DNA from: Faecalicatena sp. Marseille-Q4148
Lineage (GTDB): Bacteria > Bacillota > Clostridia > Lachnospirales > Lachnospiraceae
NCBI GenBank assembly: GCA_018228665.1
Contig: CP073692.1
Coordinates: forward strand, 2,430,046-2,494,045
Direction: 5' to 3'
Length of the DNA stretch: 64,000 nucleotides
Shown here: positions 43,296-52,160 of the stretch, in pieces
How positions within the stretch are numbered: the first letter of the stretch is position 1
Layout of the letters: each line of letters opens with the position of its first letter
Position numbers and translations under genes: made by a program
The notes under the pieces: model-generated
Databases searched by the model: none
What the model was told of the DNA's origin: nothing
The model's input: only the letters and a program-made list of their open reading frames with translations

Positions 43296-43318
43296 TTAAA
43301 AAGTGAATAACGATTAAG
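43296..43318 (+). repeat. 23-bp repeat, copy 2
   Basis: Exact copy of 38492-38514, again starting two bases after a stop codon, here of the ldh fragment. The two copies bracket 4.8 kb that contains the orphan lysS end, the regulator-peptide-exporter module and the ldh fragment. Confidence 0.85.
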
Positions 43319-43376
43319 CCAAGGGCGGAGCGCTTTAGCTTACAGTGAATTTGCACTATCAATCATTATAAATGTA

Positions 43377-43405
43377 TTGAATTAGAAATGATCAGGCATT
43401 ATAAT
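43377..43405 (+). promoter_or_regulatory. Predicted promoter of the toxin-antitoxin operon
   Basis: TTGAAT, a 17-base spacer and TATAAT, ending 23 bases before the antitoxin start. Confidence 0.75.
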
Positions 43406-43428
43406 AAAGAAAAATGGAGGTGTGAAAT

Positions 43429-43722
43429 ATGTCAAGTACAATACAAATTCGCGTCGATGATGAGCTAAAAACGAAATCTGATCAGCTTTTTAAAGATCTT
43501 GGAACAGATACAACTACGGCGATTAGAATGTTTTTAACACAAGCTGTGGCAAATAATGGTTTTCCATTTGAAATTAAAAGAATCGTACGAAGTCCATATA
43601 GTCCTATGACGGAAAAGGACATTTTAGAAAAACTGGAGAAATCCAGAGAGTCAGCGGCAAAGGGAAATTACAAATCAGCGGAAGCAGTTGTTTCAGAACT
43701 GAGGGGAAAATATGGATTATAA
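43429..43722 (+). CDS. RelB/DinJ-family antitoxin
   Basis: A 97-residue protein with an N-terminal ribbon-helix-helix (IQIRVDDELKTKSDQLFKDL, then GTDTTTAIRMFLTQAV), the DinJ/RelB signature, and a flexible C-terminal toxin-binding tail. It would neutralise the RelE-like toxin encoded next and autoregulate the operon. ATGGAGGTG precedes the start. It overlaps the toxin gene by 11 bases. Confidence 0.92.
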   Translation: MSSTIQIRVDDELKTKSDQLFKDLGTDTTTAIRMFLTQAVANNGFPFEIKRIVRSPYSPMTEKDILEKLEKSRESAAKGNYKSAEAVVSELRGKYGL

Positions 43723-44026
43723 GGTTGTTGTTACATCAGATGCAGAAGAAGACTTAGATAGATTTATTCAATATCTTCTGTTTGAAAAGAAGAATGAACA
43801 AGCAGCCAGAAATGTTCTTGACGATTTTCAAGATACATTAAATTGTTTGAAAAATGTTGCAGGAAGTTTGTCTTTATGTGAGAACCAAAGACTTAGAGCC
43901 TTAGGTTATCATAGAATTAATTTTTTAAGACATCGATATTTTATGCTTTATAGAATCGAAGAAAATTTGGTGTTCATAGATAATATATTTCATGAACTTC
44001 AAGACTACGAAAACCAAATGATATAA
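43712..44026 (+). CDS. RelE/ParE-family toxin
   Basis: A 104-residue protein of the RelE/ParE fold (MDYKVVVTSDAEEDLDRFIQ, RALGYHRINFLRHRYFMLY, VFIDNIFHELQDY). RelE-type members cleave mRNA in the ribosome and ParE-type members target gyrase; sequence alone does not decide between them. The start lies inside the antitoxin gene after GAGGGGAA, so translation is coupled. Confidence 0.9.
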   Translation: MDYKVVVTSDAEEDLDRFIQYLLFEKKNEQAARNVLDDFQDTLNCLKNVAGSLSLCENQRLRALGYHRINFLRHRYFMLYRIEENLVFIDNIFHELQDYENQMI

Positions 44027-44069
44027 AATCGAAATAACGAAATAAAGGAAAAGTATATTCACACAAAAC

Positions 44070-44127
44070 AGACCACCGGCTAAGTGATATGATATCCTCA
44101 AGTAGGATACCAAAGTCGGTGGTCTTG
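44070..44127. terminator. Two-tier hairpin after the toxin gene
   Basis: Outer arms AGACCACCG/CGGTGGTCT enclose an inner ATATCCT/AGGATAC hairpin. It lies between the convergent toxin and LacI genes. The T run is weak on both strands, so termination is possible but not certain. Confidence 0.55.
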
Positions 44128-44158
44128 CTTCATTAAAATACGAACCTCTCGGTCGAAT

Positions 44159-45187
44159 TTAGTCATCAGTTGTTTCACGACGAATTAGGACAGGCGTAAT
44201 TTGTCTGTGAATAGGTTCTTTTAATGGTGTCGGTTTTCTTTTTTTCATTTCATTCATTTGAAGAACTAAAAGTTCTAAAGCAGATTTTGCGATTTTATCA
44301 ATTTGCTGACCGATGGTTGTAATTGGGATGATTGCTTCGTTGGCAATTGGAGAGTTATCGAATCCAACAATTTGATAATCTTCTGGCAGTTTTCCGTATT
44401 TTTGGAAAATTAGATTTAGAAAAATATTGGCATAAGTGTCATTCGCAAGGAATACGCCTTTTTTCTTATCGGGATAAGAGCTATCAATCTGTTCAAATAC
44501 TTTTTGGATTGCATTATAAGTTGTTTCATAATTATAACCAAGATCTTGAAGCATTAAATGATACGGAATATTGTATTCTTTACAAGTATCTTCAAAGCCC
44601 CTGATACGATTATAAGAGGGGATCTGCTCAGGGACAGGAACATTTACATGGATGAGGATATCGCATTGATTTCGTATCAAAAGATTAGTTGCCTGCACAG
44701 CCCCCATATAATTGTCCGTATTTACACTGCAGATGTGTTCTGCTTCCCGCTCAATTGCAACTATTGGAATATGATAAGAAGCAAGTTCTTTTGAAGAGAA
44801 GGTATGGCTTAATATAATGAGCCCTTCGATTTTATATGCCATCAGTTCATCTAAATATTGCTGTTCTAATTCTTTTTTATCGCTGCTTACAAAAACAAGA
44901 AATTTATAATGATAATCTGAATAGCTGGATAAAATTTGATTTAACATTTCAGAATAATAGTGAAGATACAGATTAGGTATAATGATTCCAATAAATTCAC
45001 TTTTTCCATTTGCTAATACTTTTGCAAGTTTATTTTCTTGATAACCCAGTTCTTCTAATGCTTTTGCAATTTTTTCCTGATTCTCCAGGGTTAGAGAGTC
45101 AGGCTGATTAAAATATCGTGATATTGTGGTTTTTGAAAAATTAGTATATTTTGCAATATCTGCAAATGTTACATTCTTTTTACCCAT
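44159..45187 (-). CDS. LacI-family transcriptional repressor
   Basis: A 342-residue repressor: LacI HTH and hinge (1-60, VTFADIAKYTNFSKTTISRY) and a periplasmic-binding-protein-like ligand domain (60-340, FIGIIIPNLYLHYYSEML). It is divergent from the sugar locus and its likely operators (AACCGGTT type) lie in between. Its own promoter reads TTGCTT, 17-base spacer, TATACT on the minus strand, with an operator just upstream, so it probably autoregulates. Effector presumably derives from sucrose or fructo-oligosaccharides. Confidence 0.93.
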   Translation of the reverse strand: MGKKNVTFADIAKYTNFSKTTISRYFNQPDSLTLENQEKIAKALEELGYQENKLAKVLANGKSEFIGIIIPNLYLHYYSEMLNQILSSYSDYHYKFLVFVSSDKKELEQQYLDELMAYKIEGLIILSHTFSSKELASYHIPIVAIEREAEHICSVNTDNYMGAVQATNLLIRNQCDILIHVNVPVPEQIPSYNRIRGFEDTCKEYNIPYHLMLQDLGYNYETTYNAIQKVFEQIDSSYPDKKKGVFLANDTYANIFLNLIFQKYGKLPEDYQIVGFDNSPIANEAIIPITTIGQQIDKIAKSALELLVLQMNEMKKRKPTPLKEPIHRQITPVLIRRETTDD

Positions 45188-45255
45188 AATTTAAAACTCC
45201 TGTACTATAAACTCCTTTTAGTATATCAAGAAGAAAAGGAAAAAGCAATGTAAAA

Positions 45256-45278
45256 ATAACTGGTTATGTAACCGGTTA
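45256..45278. promoter_or_regulatory. LacI-type double operator O1
   Basis: ATAACTGGTTAT followed after one base by TAACCGGTTA. Both are near-palindromes related to O2, sited upstream of the LacI gene promoter. Confidence 0.75.
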
Positions 45279-45307
45279 TTTTTTTAGTGGGAATATTGGA
45301 ATTAATA

Positions 45308-45336
45308 TTGACATTCTTAATATTATTGTGTACTAT
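45308..45336 (+). promoter_or_regulatory. Promoter of the sucrose/fructan operon
   Basis: A perfect TTGACA (45308-45313), 17-base spacer and TACTAT (45331-45336). Operator O2 starts nine bases after the -10, so bound repressor would block initiation. Confidence 0.85.
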
Positions 45337-45344
45337 TAAGTCAG

Positions 45345-45362
45345 AAAGTAACCGGTTACTTT
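45345..45362. promoter_or_regulatory. LacI-type operator O2
   Basis: AAAGTAACCGGTTACTTT is a perfect 18-bp palindrome over the predicted start of transcription. A partial copy (ACCAGTTACTT) follows directly. Confidence 0.85.
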
Positions 45363-45411
45363 ACCAGTTACTTAATCGGCTTAGAAATGAGAAAATGGAG
45401 GAAGAATTGAA

Positions 45412-46350
45412 ATGAGAGCAGTTACAAAAAAGAAAGCTGTTTCTAAAAAGCAAACGTTTGCACAGAAATTAAGCTATGTAAAGAAAAATTGGCAGCTATA
45501 TCTGTTTTTTTTGATGCCGGCACTTCTTTTGACAATTATTTTCAAATACATTCCTATGAGTGGGGTATTGATTGCATTTGAAGATTATAATGTCATAGAT
45601 GGAGTTTTCGGCAGTAAGTGGGTAGGATTAGAGTACTTTAGAAGATTTTTATCATCTCCGGATTTTATGAATTATCTATTGAATACTTTGAAACTAAGTG
45701 TTTATGGATTGTTGTGGGGATTTCCGGTACCGATTATTCTTGCACTGCTATTAAATCGTATTCGCAGAGCCGGAATAAGAAAGAAAATTCAATTATTAAT
45801 CTATGCTCCGAATTTTATCTCCGTAATTGTTTTATGTGGAATGGTCCGTATGTTTCTTTCCCCTGTCGGTCCGATCAATGGAATATTAGGAATTGAAGCT
45901 AACTGGATGACAATGCCGGAATCTTTTCGAACAATCTACATTGCGAGCAGCATCTGGCAGACGGCTGGCTGGTCATCTATTATGTATACCGCGGCATTAT
46001 CGAATGCGAGCAAAGATTTAGAAGAAGCGGCAATTGTAGATGGTGCAAATATTTTTCAGCAGATTCGCTATGTCGAACTTCCGGCGATTAAAAATATTAT
46101 TGTAATTCAATTTATTTTGCAGGCAGGAAATATTATGAGCATCGGATTTGAAAAGGCGTTTGCTTTACAGACAGATATGAACTTGCCTGCATCAGAAATT
46201 CTTTCTACATATGTATATCGAATCGGACTTTTAAATGGAGATTATGGATATTCAACAGCAGTTGGATTGTTTAATTCTATTATCAATGTAATTTTATTGA
46301 TTGCGGTAAACTGGATTGTAAAAAAATTGAATGATGGAGAAGGATTATAG
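45412..46350 (+). CDS. Carbohydrate ABC transporter permease (LplB/UgpA type)
   Basis: A 312-residue permease with six membrane helices. The EAA loop DLEEAAIVDGANIFQQIRYV contacts the ATPase. It belongs to the oligosaccharide/polyol (CUT1) group whose ATPase is usually encoded elsewhere (MsmK-type), and none is in this operon. GGAGGAAG precedes ATG 45412. First gene of the operon; the second permease follows after 11 bases. Confidence 0.93.
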   Translation: MRAVTKKKAVSKKQTFAQKLSYVKKNWQLYLFFLMPALLLTIIFKYIPMSGVLIAFEDYNVIDGVFGSKWVGLEYFRRFLSSPDFMNYLLNTLKLSVYGLLWGFPVPIILALLLNRIRRAGIRKKIQLLIYAPNFISVIVLCGMVRMFLSPVGPINGILGIEANWMTMPESFRTIYIASSIWQTAGWSSIMYTAALSNASKDLEEAAIVDGANIFQQIRYVELPAIKNIIVIQFILQAGNIMSIGFEKAFALQTDMNLPASEILSTYVYRIGLLNGDYGYSTAVGLFNSIINVILLIAVNWIVKKLNDGEGL

Positions 46351-46361
46351 GAGGTCTCAGA

Positions 46362-47258
46362 ATGGAAACGAAAAGAAAAATGAAGCTTGGAACATCTGAT
46401 AAATTGCTTCTGGGATTTGGATATCTTATACTTGGAATCTTTGTCCTTGCAGTAATCGTTCCGCTTGTATATGTTGTTGTAGCTTCTTTTATGGATCCAA
46501 ACGTATTGAATAGTCAGGGAATCAGTCTGAATTTTAAAAACTGGACATTGAATGCATATCAAAGAGTGTTGGAAAATGAAATGATATGGAGAGGATTTTT
46601 AAATTCTTTCTTTTACTCAGTAGCATTTACAGTGATTTCGGTTTTTGTGACAATGCTGGCAGCTTATCCAATGTCAAAAAAAGAATTTGTAGGAAGAAAA
46701 TTTTTCAACGCACTTTTTTTGATTACAATGTTCTTTGGAGGCGGATTGATTCCAACATTTATTTTGGTAAATCAGCTGCATATGGTTAATACAATTTGGG
46801 CAATTTTGCTTCCGGGTGCATTTAATGTATGGAATATGATTTTAGCAAGAACGTACTATCAATCTATTCCAAAAGAATTACGGGAAGCTTCAGCAATTGA
46901 CGGTTCAAATGAAATACAGCATTTCTTTAAAATTATGCTGCCGGTATGTAAGCCGATTCTTGCGGTATTAGCATTATGGTCTTTTGTCGGAATGTGGAAT
47001 AGTTATTTTGACGCTATGATCTATTTGAATGATGCTGATTTGCAGCCGCTGCAGTTAGTATTGCGATCTATTTTAGTTCAGAATACACCGCAGCCTGGTA
47101 TGATTGCTGATATTCAAAGTACAGCAGAAATGGCAAAAGTTGCAGAACTTCTGAAATATGCAACGATTGTAGTATCCAGCCTTCCACTATTGATTATGTA
47201 CCCATTTTTCCAAAAATATTTTGATCAGGGAATTATGGTTGGTTCAGTGAAAGGGTAA
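46362..47258 (+). CDS. Carbohydrate ABC transporter permease (LplC/UgpE type)
   Basis: A 298-residue CUT1 permease with six membrane helices. The EAA loop reads LREASAIDGSNEIQHFFKIM and the C-terminus ends PFFQKYFDQGIMVGSVKG, as in LplC-type permeases. It forms the channel as a heterodimer with the preceding gene product. Confidence 0.93.
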   Translation: METKRKMKLGTSDKLLLGFGYLILGIFVLAVIVPLVYVVVASFMDPNVLNSQGISLNFKNWTLNAYQRVLENEMIWRGFLNSFFYSVAFTVISVFVTMLAAYPMSKKEFVGRKFFNALFLITMFFGGGLIPTFILVNQLHMVNTIWAILLPGAFNVWNMILARTYYQSIPKELREASAIDGSNEIQHFFKIMLPVCKPILAVLALWSFVGMWNSYFDAMIYLNDADLQPLQLVLRSILVQNTPQPGMIADIQSTAEMAKVAELLKYATIVVSSLPLLIMYPFFQKYFDQGIMVGSVKG

Positions 47259-47273
47259 TAGGAGGAATTGAAA

Positions 47274-48965
47274 ATGAAGAAAAGAATAAAGTCAATAGTT
47301 GCACTAGGTCTTTCTTTGATGTTGATGATTTCAGCAGCAGGATGTGGAAAAAGAGAAAGAATGGAAGCTGAAATTGATCCAGATACTCCAATTGAAGAAG
47401 TTTCATTTCCTTTGAAAGAAAAAGCAGAGTTGTCATTCATTACAAACGCACCGGCAACATCTACGCAGGAACCAAATGAAAGAGCTATTTTTAAAAGATT
47501 AGAAAAACAGACAAATGTACATATTGATTGGACATGTTTTGTTGCAGATCAGTTTGCAGATAAAAAGAATCTTGCGCTTGCACAATTTGGAAATCTTCCG
47601 GATGGGTTATTTAATGCGGGAATGAATGACTATGACTTATTACGTTATGCGAAACAGGGAATTATTATACCTGTTGAGAAATTAATTGATAAATACATGC
47701 CTAATTTGCAGAAGGTTTTTGAAAAATATCCAGAGTATCGAACCATGTGTACGGCTCCTGACGGGCATATCTATTCTTTCCCATGGATTGAACAGTTAGG
47801 GGAAGGAAAGGAAGCCATTCAGGCAATTGGCAATATTCCGTATATTAATAAAAAATGGTTGGATTATTTAGGATTGGAAATACCGAAATCAACAGAAGAG
47901 TTGGAAGAAGTGTTGATTTCATTCAGAGATCATGCAGAAGAGCTAGAGGAAGAATTTGCTATCGAGGGAAAGGTAATCCCAATGTCCTTTATCATTAATA
48001 ATGGGGATCAGGATCCTGGAATTTTAATCAACGGATTTGGTGAAGGGTATGGAGATACGGGAGACCATTTTGCTGTGACTGATGAAGGAAAAGTAATATA
48101 TACGACTGTACAGGAAGGATATAAAGAAGGGATTAAATGGCTGCATGGGCTTGTGGAGCAAAAATTGGTAGATCCAGAAGCTTTCACACAGGAGTGGTCT
48201 ACTTATGTAGCGAAAGGAAAAAGTCATCGCTATGGACTTTGTTTTACATGGGATATTTCAAACATTGATAATTATGAAGATTATGTGATGCTTCCGGCAT
48301 TGGCAGGACCGGATGGTCTAGTCAATGTAACACGGCAAAACAATAGTGAAACGAGTGGATTTGATCGAGGAAGATGTGTTTTGACAACAAGTTGTAAAAA
48401 TACGGCATTAGCAGCCGCCTGGATTGACCAGATGTATGCTCCGCTCCAATCTCCACAGAATAACTGGGGAACCTATGGGGAAAAAGATTCTTTTAACATT
48501 TTTGAAATGACAACAACAGAAACCGGAGAAAAAATGTTGAAACATATGGATCTTGGAGGAGAATCACCGGTAGAAGTAAGAGAAGCTCAATCGGTAAATG
48601 GTCCGCTGGCAATATTAAATGAATATTATGATGTATATGTGACACAACCGGCAGATGCAAAATGGCGTTTAGATAATATGCATGAAACATATCTAAAAGA
48701 TATGCATAGTAAATATGTGTATCCAAATGTATTTATGAGCATTGACGATACAAATAAAGTGTCACAGTATGATACAGATATAAAAAAATATGCGGAGCAG
48801 AAAAAAGCAGACTGGATTTTGAACGGAAACATTGAAGAAGAATGGGATAGCTATTTAAAGAAAATGGAACAGTATGGTCTGTCTGATTATCTGGCAATAA
48901 AACAAAAATATTTTGATCAGTATCAAGCGTCTTTAGCAAATGAAGATTTAACAGAAAAGGAGTAA
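47274..48965 (+). CDS. ABC transporter solute-binding lipoprotein
   Basis: A 563-residue lipoprotein: signal peptide with lipobox SAAGC (Cys about 25), then a large two-lobe binding protein of the LplA type, longer than ordinary sugar-binding proteins (~420), as usual for receptors of oligosaccharides. A TTG two codons upstream is in frame; ATG 47274 lies eight bases after GGAGG. With GH32 and fructokinase downstream, the ligand is probably sucrose or short fructans. Confidence 0.92.
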   Translation: MKKRIKSIVALGLSLMLMISAAGCGKRERMEAEIDPDTPIEEVSFPLKEKAELSFITNAPATSTQEPNERAIFKRLEKQTNVHIDWTCFVADQFADKKNLALAQFGNLPDGLFNAGMNDYDLLRYAKQGIIIPVEKLIDKYMPNLQKVFEKYPEYRTMCTAPDGHIYSFPWIEQLGEGKEAIQAIGNIPYINKKWLDYLGLEIPKSTEELEEVLISFRDHAEELEEEFAIEGKVIPMSFIINNGDQDPGILINGFGEGYGDTGDHFAVTDEGKVIYTTVQEGYKEGIKWLHGLVEQKLVDPEAFTQEWSTYVAKGKSHRYGLCFTWDISNIDNYEDYVMLPALAGPDGLVNVTRQNNSETSGFDRGRCVLTTSCKNTALAAAWIDQMYAPLQSPQNNWGTYGEKDSFNIFEMTTTETGEKMLKHMDLGGESPVEVREAQSVNGPLAILNEYYDVYVTQPADAKWRLDNMHETYLKDMHSKYVYPNVFMSIDDTNKVSQYDTDIKKYAEQKKADWILNGNIEEEWDSYLKKMEQYGLSDYLAIKQKYFDQYQASLANEDLTEKE

Positions 48966-48968
48966 ACT

Positions 48969-50435
48969 ATGAAAGATGAATTAAAGAAAGCCCGGGAATA
49001 TGAAAGAGAAGCGCAAAAAAGAATTCCAGAGGGTGAAAAACCTTTATTTCATGTGACACCGCCGATTGGATGGATGAATGATCCGAATGGATTTTCTTTT
49101 TATCAGGGAAAGATACACCTGTTTTATCAGTATCACCCTTATACACGAGACTGGGGACCTATGCATTGGGGACACAGCGTTTCAGAAGATATGATATCTT
49201 GGGAAATGATGCCGGCAGCCATGGCGCCGGATCAAGAATATGACAGAATGGGCTGCTTTTCGGGAAGTGCAATTGAAAAAGACGGAAAGCATGTACTTGT
49301 TTATACCGGAGTAAGTAGACAGAACATGCCGGATGGTACAACGGAAGAACGACAGAATCAGTGTATTGCCTATGGAGATGGAATAACTTATAATAAATGT
49401 GAGCATAATCCGGTAATTACAGGTAATATGTTGCCAGATGGATGTAACCGCATTGATTTTCGCGATCCGAAAGTGTGGAAAAAGGGAGATACTTATTATT
49501 TAGTCGTAGGAAATAAAAATAAAGACGAAAAGGGACAAGTGGTTCTTTTTTCAAGTGATGATCTGGAAAACTGGAAATTTGAAACGGTATTAGCAGAAAA
49601 CACCACCGGAAAAATAGGAACAATGTGGGAATGCCCTGATTTCTTCGAATTAGATGATTTCTATTTTTTGATTTGTTCGCCACAAAATATGAAAGCGGAA
49701 AAATATAAATTTCACAATGGTCATAATTCCGTATATTTTTCAGGTAAATATAATGAAAATACACATGAATTTCAAAAGGAAGAAGCAAAGTTATTAGATT
49801 ATGGATTAGATTTTTATGCACCGCAGACAACAGAACTTCCGGATGGGAGACGTGTTTTAATCGCATGGATGAAATCCTGGGATGCAAATATGATACCAGA
49901 TGATCAAATATGGCAGGGAATGATGACATTACCGAGAGAATTACGATATAGAAATGGTATATTATTGCAATCTCCGGTGGCTGAATTGAAAAATTATCGT
50001 AAGAATGAGTGCAATATTGAAAATCAAAAAATTTCCGGCAGAGTTCAACTTGAAGGGATAAAGGGAAGAATATTAGACCTTACCGTAGAGATTAAAGCAG
50101 GCGAATTTGATTGTTTTGGCATAGAATTGGCTCACAATAAAGAATATACGACAACCTATACATATAATAGGAAACAAGGAATTATGGAGGTGGATCGTAC
50201 TTATTGTGGTGTGACAAAAGACGTAGTATGTCAGAGAACGTGGAAGCTGCCGGAAGAAGGAGAAAACCTAAAACTCCGGTTTATCATGGACAGACAGTCG
50301 ATAGAGTTATTCATTAATGAGGGAGAACAGGTTGTAACAACTGCAATTTGTACGCCACAGGAAGCAGATGAGATTGAATTTTTCTGTGATGGTATTACCA
50401 CGATTAATGTAGAAAAATATGATATTATACTTTAA
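48969..50435 (+). CDS. GH32 beta-fructofuranosidase (sucrose/fructo-oligosaccharide hydrolase)
   Basis: A 488-residue enzyme: five-bladed propeller (about 25-330) and beta-sandwich (about 345-488). The nucleophile Asp is in GWMNDPNGF, the transition-state Asp in DFRDPKVW, and the acid/base Glu in WECPDFF, all intact. There is no signal peptide, so it acts in the cytoplasm on sugar imported by the adjacent ABC system. As that transporter does not phosphorylate, free sucrose or kestose-type sugars are more likely substrates than sucrose 6-phosphate. Confidence 0.95.
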   Translation: MKDELKKAREYEREAQKRIPEGEKPLFHVTPPIGWMNDPNGFSFYQGKIHLFYQYHPYTRDWGPMHWGHSVSEDMISWEMMPAAMAPDQEYDRMGCFSGSAIEKDGKHVLVYTGVSRQNMPDGTTEERQNQCIAYGDGITYNKCEHNPVITGNMLPDGCNRIDFRDPKVWKKGDTYYLVVGNKNKDEKGQVVLFSSDDLENWKFETVLAENTTGKIGTMWECPDFFELDDFYFLICSPQNMKAEKYKFHNGHNSVYFSGKYNENTHEFQKEEAKLLDYGLDFYAPQTTELPDGRRVLIAWMKSWDANMIPDDQIWQGMMTLPRELRYRNGILLQSPVAELKNYRKNECNIENQKISGRVQLEGIKGRILDLTVEIKAGEFDCFGIELAHNKEYTTTYTYNRKQGIMEVDRTYCGVTKDVVCQRTWKLPEEGENLKLRFIMDRQSIELFINEGEQVVTTAICTPQEADEIEFFCDGITTINVEKYDIIL

Positions 50436-50450
50436 AATGGAGGAAATCAA

Positions 50451-51395
50451 ATGGATGTAGTAGCATTGGGAGAATTACTGATTGATTTTACAGAAAATGG
50501 GGTTAGCAGTCAGGGAAATCAGATTTTTGAAGCAAATCCAGGCGGAGCTCCATGCAATGTGCTTGCAATGTTAAACAAGTTGGGAAAGAAAACAGCATTT
50601 ATAGGCAAAGTGGGAAACGATCAATTTGGTACACTGCTTCGTAAGACATTAAATGAAGTCGGGATTGATACATCAAATCTTTTTACAGACGATGAAGTAA
50701 ATACAACACTTGCATTTGTTCATACACTGGAAGATGGAGATCGGGAATTTTCTTTTTACCGTAATCCGGGAGCGGATATGATGTTGACAGAAGACGAAAT
50801 TGATGAGGAGTTCCTTTCACAGGCGAAAATCTTCCATTTTGGGACATTGTCTATGACACAGGATGAGGTTAGAGCAGCAACAAAGAAAGCTGTGAAGTCA
50901 GCAAAGCAGAGTGGGGCACTAATTTCATTTGATCCCAATTTACGAGAGCCGTTATGGAGTTCATTAGAACTGGCAAAAGAGCAGATGGAGTATGGATTTT
51001 CTCAATGCGATATTTTAAAAATATCAGATAATGAGATACAATTTGTATCCGGAAAAGAAGATTACGATGAAGGAATTAAATACCTTCAAGAAAAATATCA
51101 GATTCCATTGATTTTGCTGACAATGGGAAAAGAGGGAAGTCGTGCGTATTACAAAGGGATGCGAGTAGAGCGCAGTGGTTTTTCTGTGAAAACGATCGAA
51201 ACAACAGGCGCAGGAGATACATTTGGCGGGAGTGCGCTGAATTATATATTAGAGCATGATTTTTATAATCTGACAGAAGAACAATTGGGAGAACTTTTAG
51301 TATTTGCAAACGCAGCGGCAGCGCTTGTCACAACAAAAAAAGGTGCGCTTCTGGCAATGCCGGAACGCAGGGAAATCGAAAGAATTACGTTATAA
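50451..51395 (+). CDS. PfkB-family fructokinase
   Basis: A 314-residue ribokinase-fold sugar kinase. The first PfkB signature is in NPGGAPCNVLAMLNKLGKK and the second, with the catalytic Asp, in ETTGAGDTFGGSALNYIL. It would phosphorylate fructose released by the GH32 enzyme to fructose 6-phosphate. ATGGAGG lies before ATG 50451. Last gene of the sugar operon. Confidence 0.94.
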   Translation: MDVVALGELLIDFTENGVSSQGNQIFEANPGGAPCNVLAMLNKLGKKTAFIGKVGNDQFGTLLRKTLNEVGIDTSNLFTDDEVNTTLAFVHTLEDGDREFSFYRNPGADMMLTEDEIDEEFLSQAKIFHFGTLSMTQDEVRAATKKAVKSAKQSGALISFDPNLREPLWSSLELAKEQMEYGFSQCDILKISDNEIQFVSGKEDYDEGIKYLQEKYQIPLILLTMGKEGSRAYYKGMRVERSGFSVKTIETTGAGDTFGGSALNYILEHDFYNLTEEQLGELLVFANAAAALVTTKKGALLAMPERREIERITL

Positions 51396-51407
51396 TAAAA
51401 TCGAAAT

Positions 51408-51508
51408 AATCTGTTTGGCAAACCGAGGATATTTATTCAGATACAATGTTTCCAAATGATTTGAGACCGGAGGAAAATCACGGATATAGAACAAAATATC
51501 GGGGGTAG
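51408..51508 (+). other. Unrecognised gene-end fragment
   Basis: A short open stretch without a start reads VWQTEDIYSDTMFPNDLRPE and then ENHGYRTKYRG before a TAG. It looks protein-like in composition but I cannot name the parent. Probably debris after the sugar operon. Confidence 0.3.
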
Positions 51509-51544
51509 AGAATCGTTACACAAATTGTATGATAAATACTTATA

Positions 51545-51597
51545 AAGGCTGATGATTTCTGCGGTAAATGCTCATGCAGATATTGTCAGCTTTTCTA
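51545..51597 (+). terminator. Terminator after the sucrose/fructan locus
   Basis: AAAGGCTGATGATTTCTGC pairs with GCAGATATTGTCAGCTTTT (G-U pairs, one mismatch) around a 13-base loop, with a T-rich tail. Confidence 0.75.
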
Positions 51598-51626
51598 TAT
51601 TTAGAGGAGGTTTTATCCGAAATAAA

Positions 51627-51672
51627 AAAATGTTGAAATGGATTACGGGTTAAAATCCATTTCAACATTTTT
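51627..51672. terminator. Bidirectional terminator
   Basis: AAAATGTTGAAATGGATT and AATCCATTTCAACATTTT form an 18-bp stem with A/T runs on both sides. It serves the minus-strand gene that ends at 51680. Confidence 0.85.
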
Positions 51673-51679
51673 GTATAAA

Positions 51680-51970
51680 CTAGCTTAACTGTACTTCTTT
51701 TGCTTCTTCCGGTTTGAATTCGTTGTACAGATCATAGATGTTATGTCCTGTAGATTCTCCGAGGACACGTCCTTCTAAAGAGTAGCAACGGATGAAACGT
51801 TTCGGATCAATAGATGACCAGTGCTCAATATCCCAGCTCATATATCCGTCAGCGTCAGATTTCTTTTCATTTAAGATTAAGTCAACCTGGCGTCCGGCAA
51901 CCATGATATCGATCAATCCTTTTTCATCCAGTTCTAATTCTGTTTTGTTTACTGTGTCATATACTTTCAT
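51680..51970 (-). CDS. Conserved hypothetical protein, 96 residues
   Basis: A small acidic soluble protein (starts MKVYDTVNKTELELDEKGLI) with a WDIEHWSSIDPKRFIRCYS segment. I know no function. Composition and a strong minus-strand GAGGAATAG ribosome binding site support it as a real gene. It is divergent from tatD. Confidence 0.75.
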   Translation of the reverse strand: MKVYDTVNKTELELDEKGLIDIMVAGRQVDLILNEKKSDADGYMSWDIEHWSSIDPKRFIRCYSLEGRVLGESTGHNIYDLYNEFKPEEAKEVQLS

Positions 51971-52046
51971 ATTCTATTCCTCCACTATCTTTTCCGCGCT
52001 TGCAGTAAAATTCCGTAGCGTGGTCTCTTTTCGAGATGATTCTATA

Positions 52047-52075
52047 TTGAATTATAGTATGTTTTCTCCTATAAT
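52047..52075 (+). promoter_or_regulatory. Predicted promoter of tatD-rsmA
   Basis: TTGAAT, a 17-base spacer and TATAAT, ~85 bases before the tatD start. Confidence 0.7.
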
Positions 52076-52160
52076 ACAAGGTAGTTTTTGTAAAAAGCGA
52101 AAGCTTGCCAAAGTGTTTTATGACGCATTGGTGTCTTTCGCGGAAAGGCGGATTAGAAGA

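Noticed and set aside
44023..51409. 15-bp identity ATAAAATCGAAATAA flanking the sucrose/fructan locus (44023-44037 and 51395-51409)
   Set aside because: AT-rich 15-mers are expected to match by chance in a window this size. Both follow stop codons, but there is no further similarity and no sign of mobility genes.
51792..52160. N-terminal extension of the tatD frame (123 extra codons)
   Set aside because: It crosses the tatD promoter and lies antisense to a small gene. TatD proteins start at MIFDSHAHYDD.
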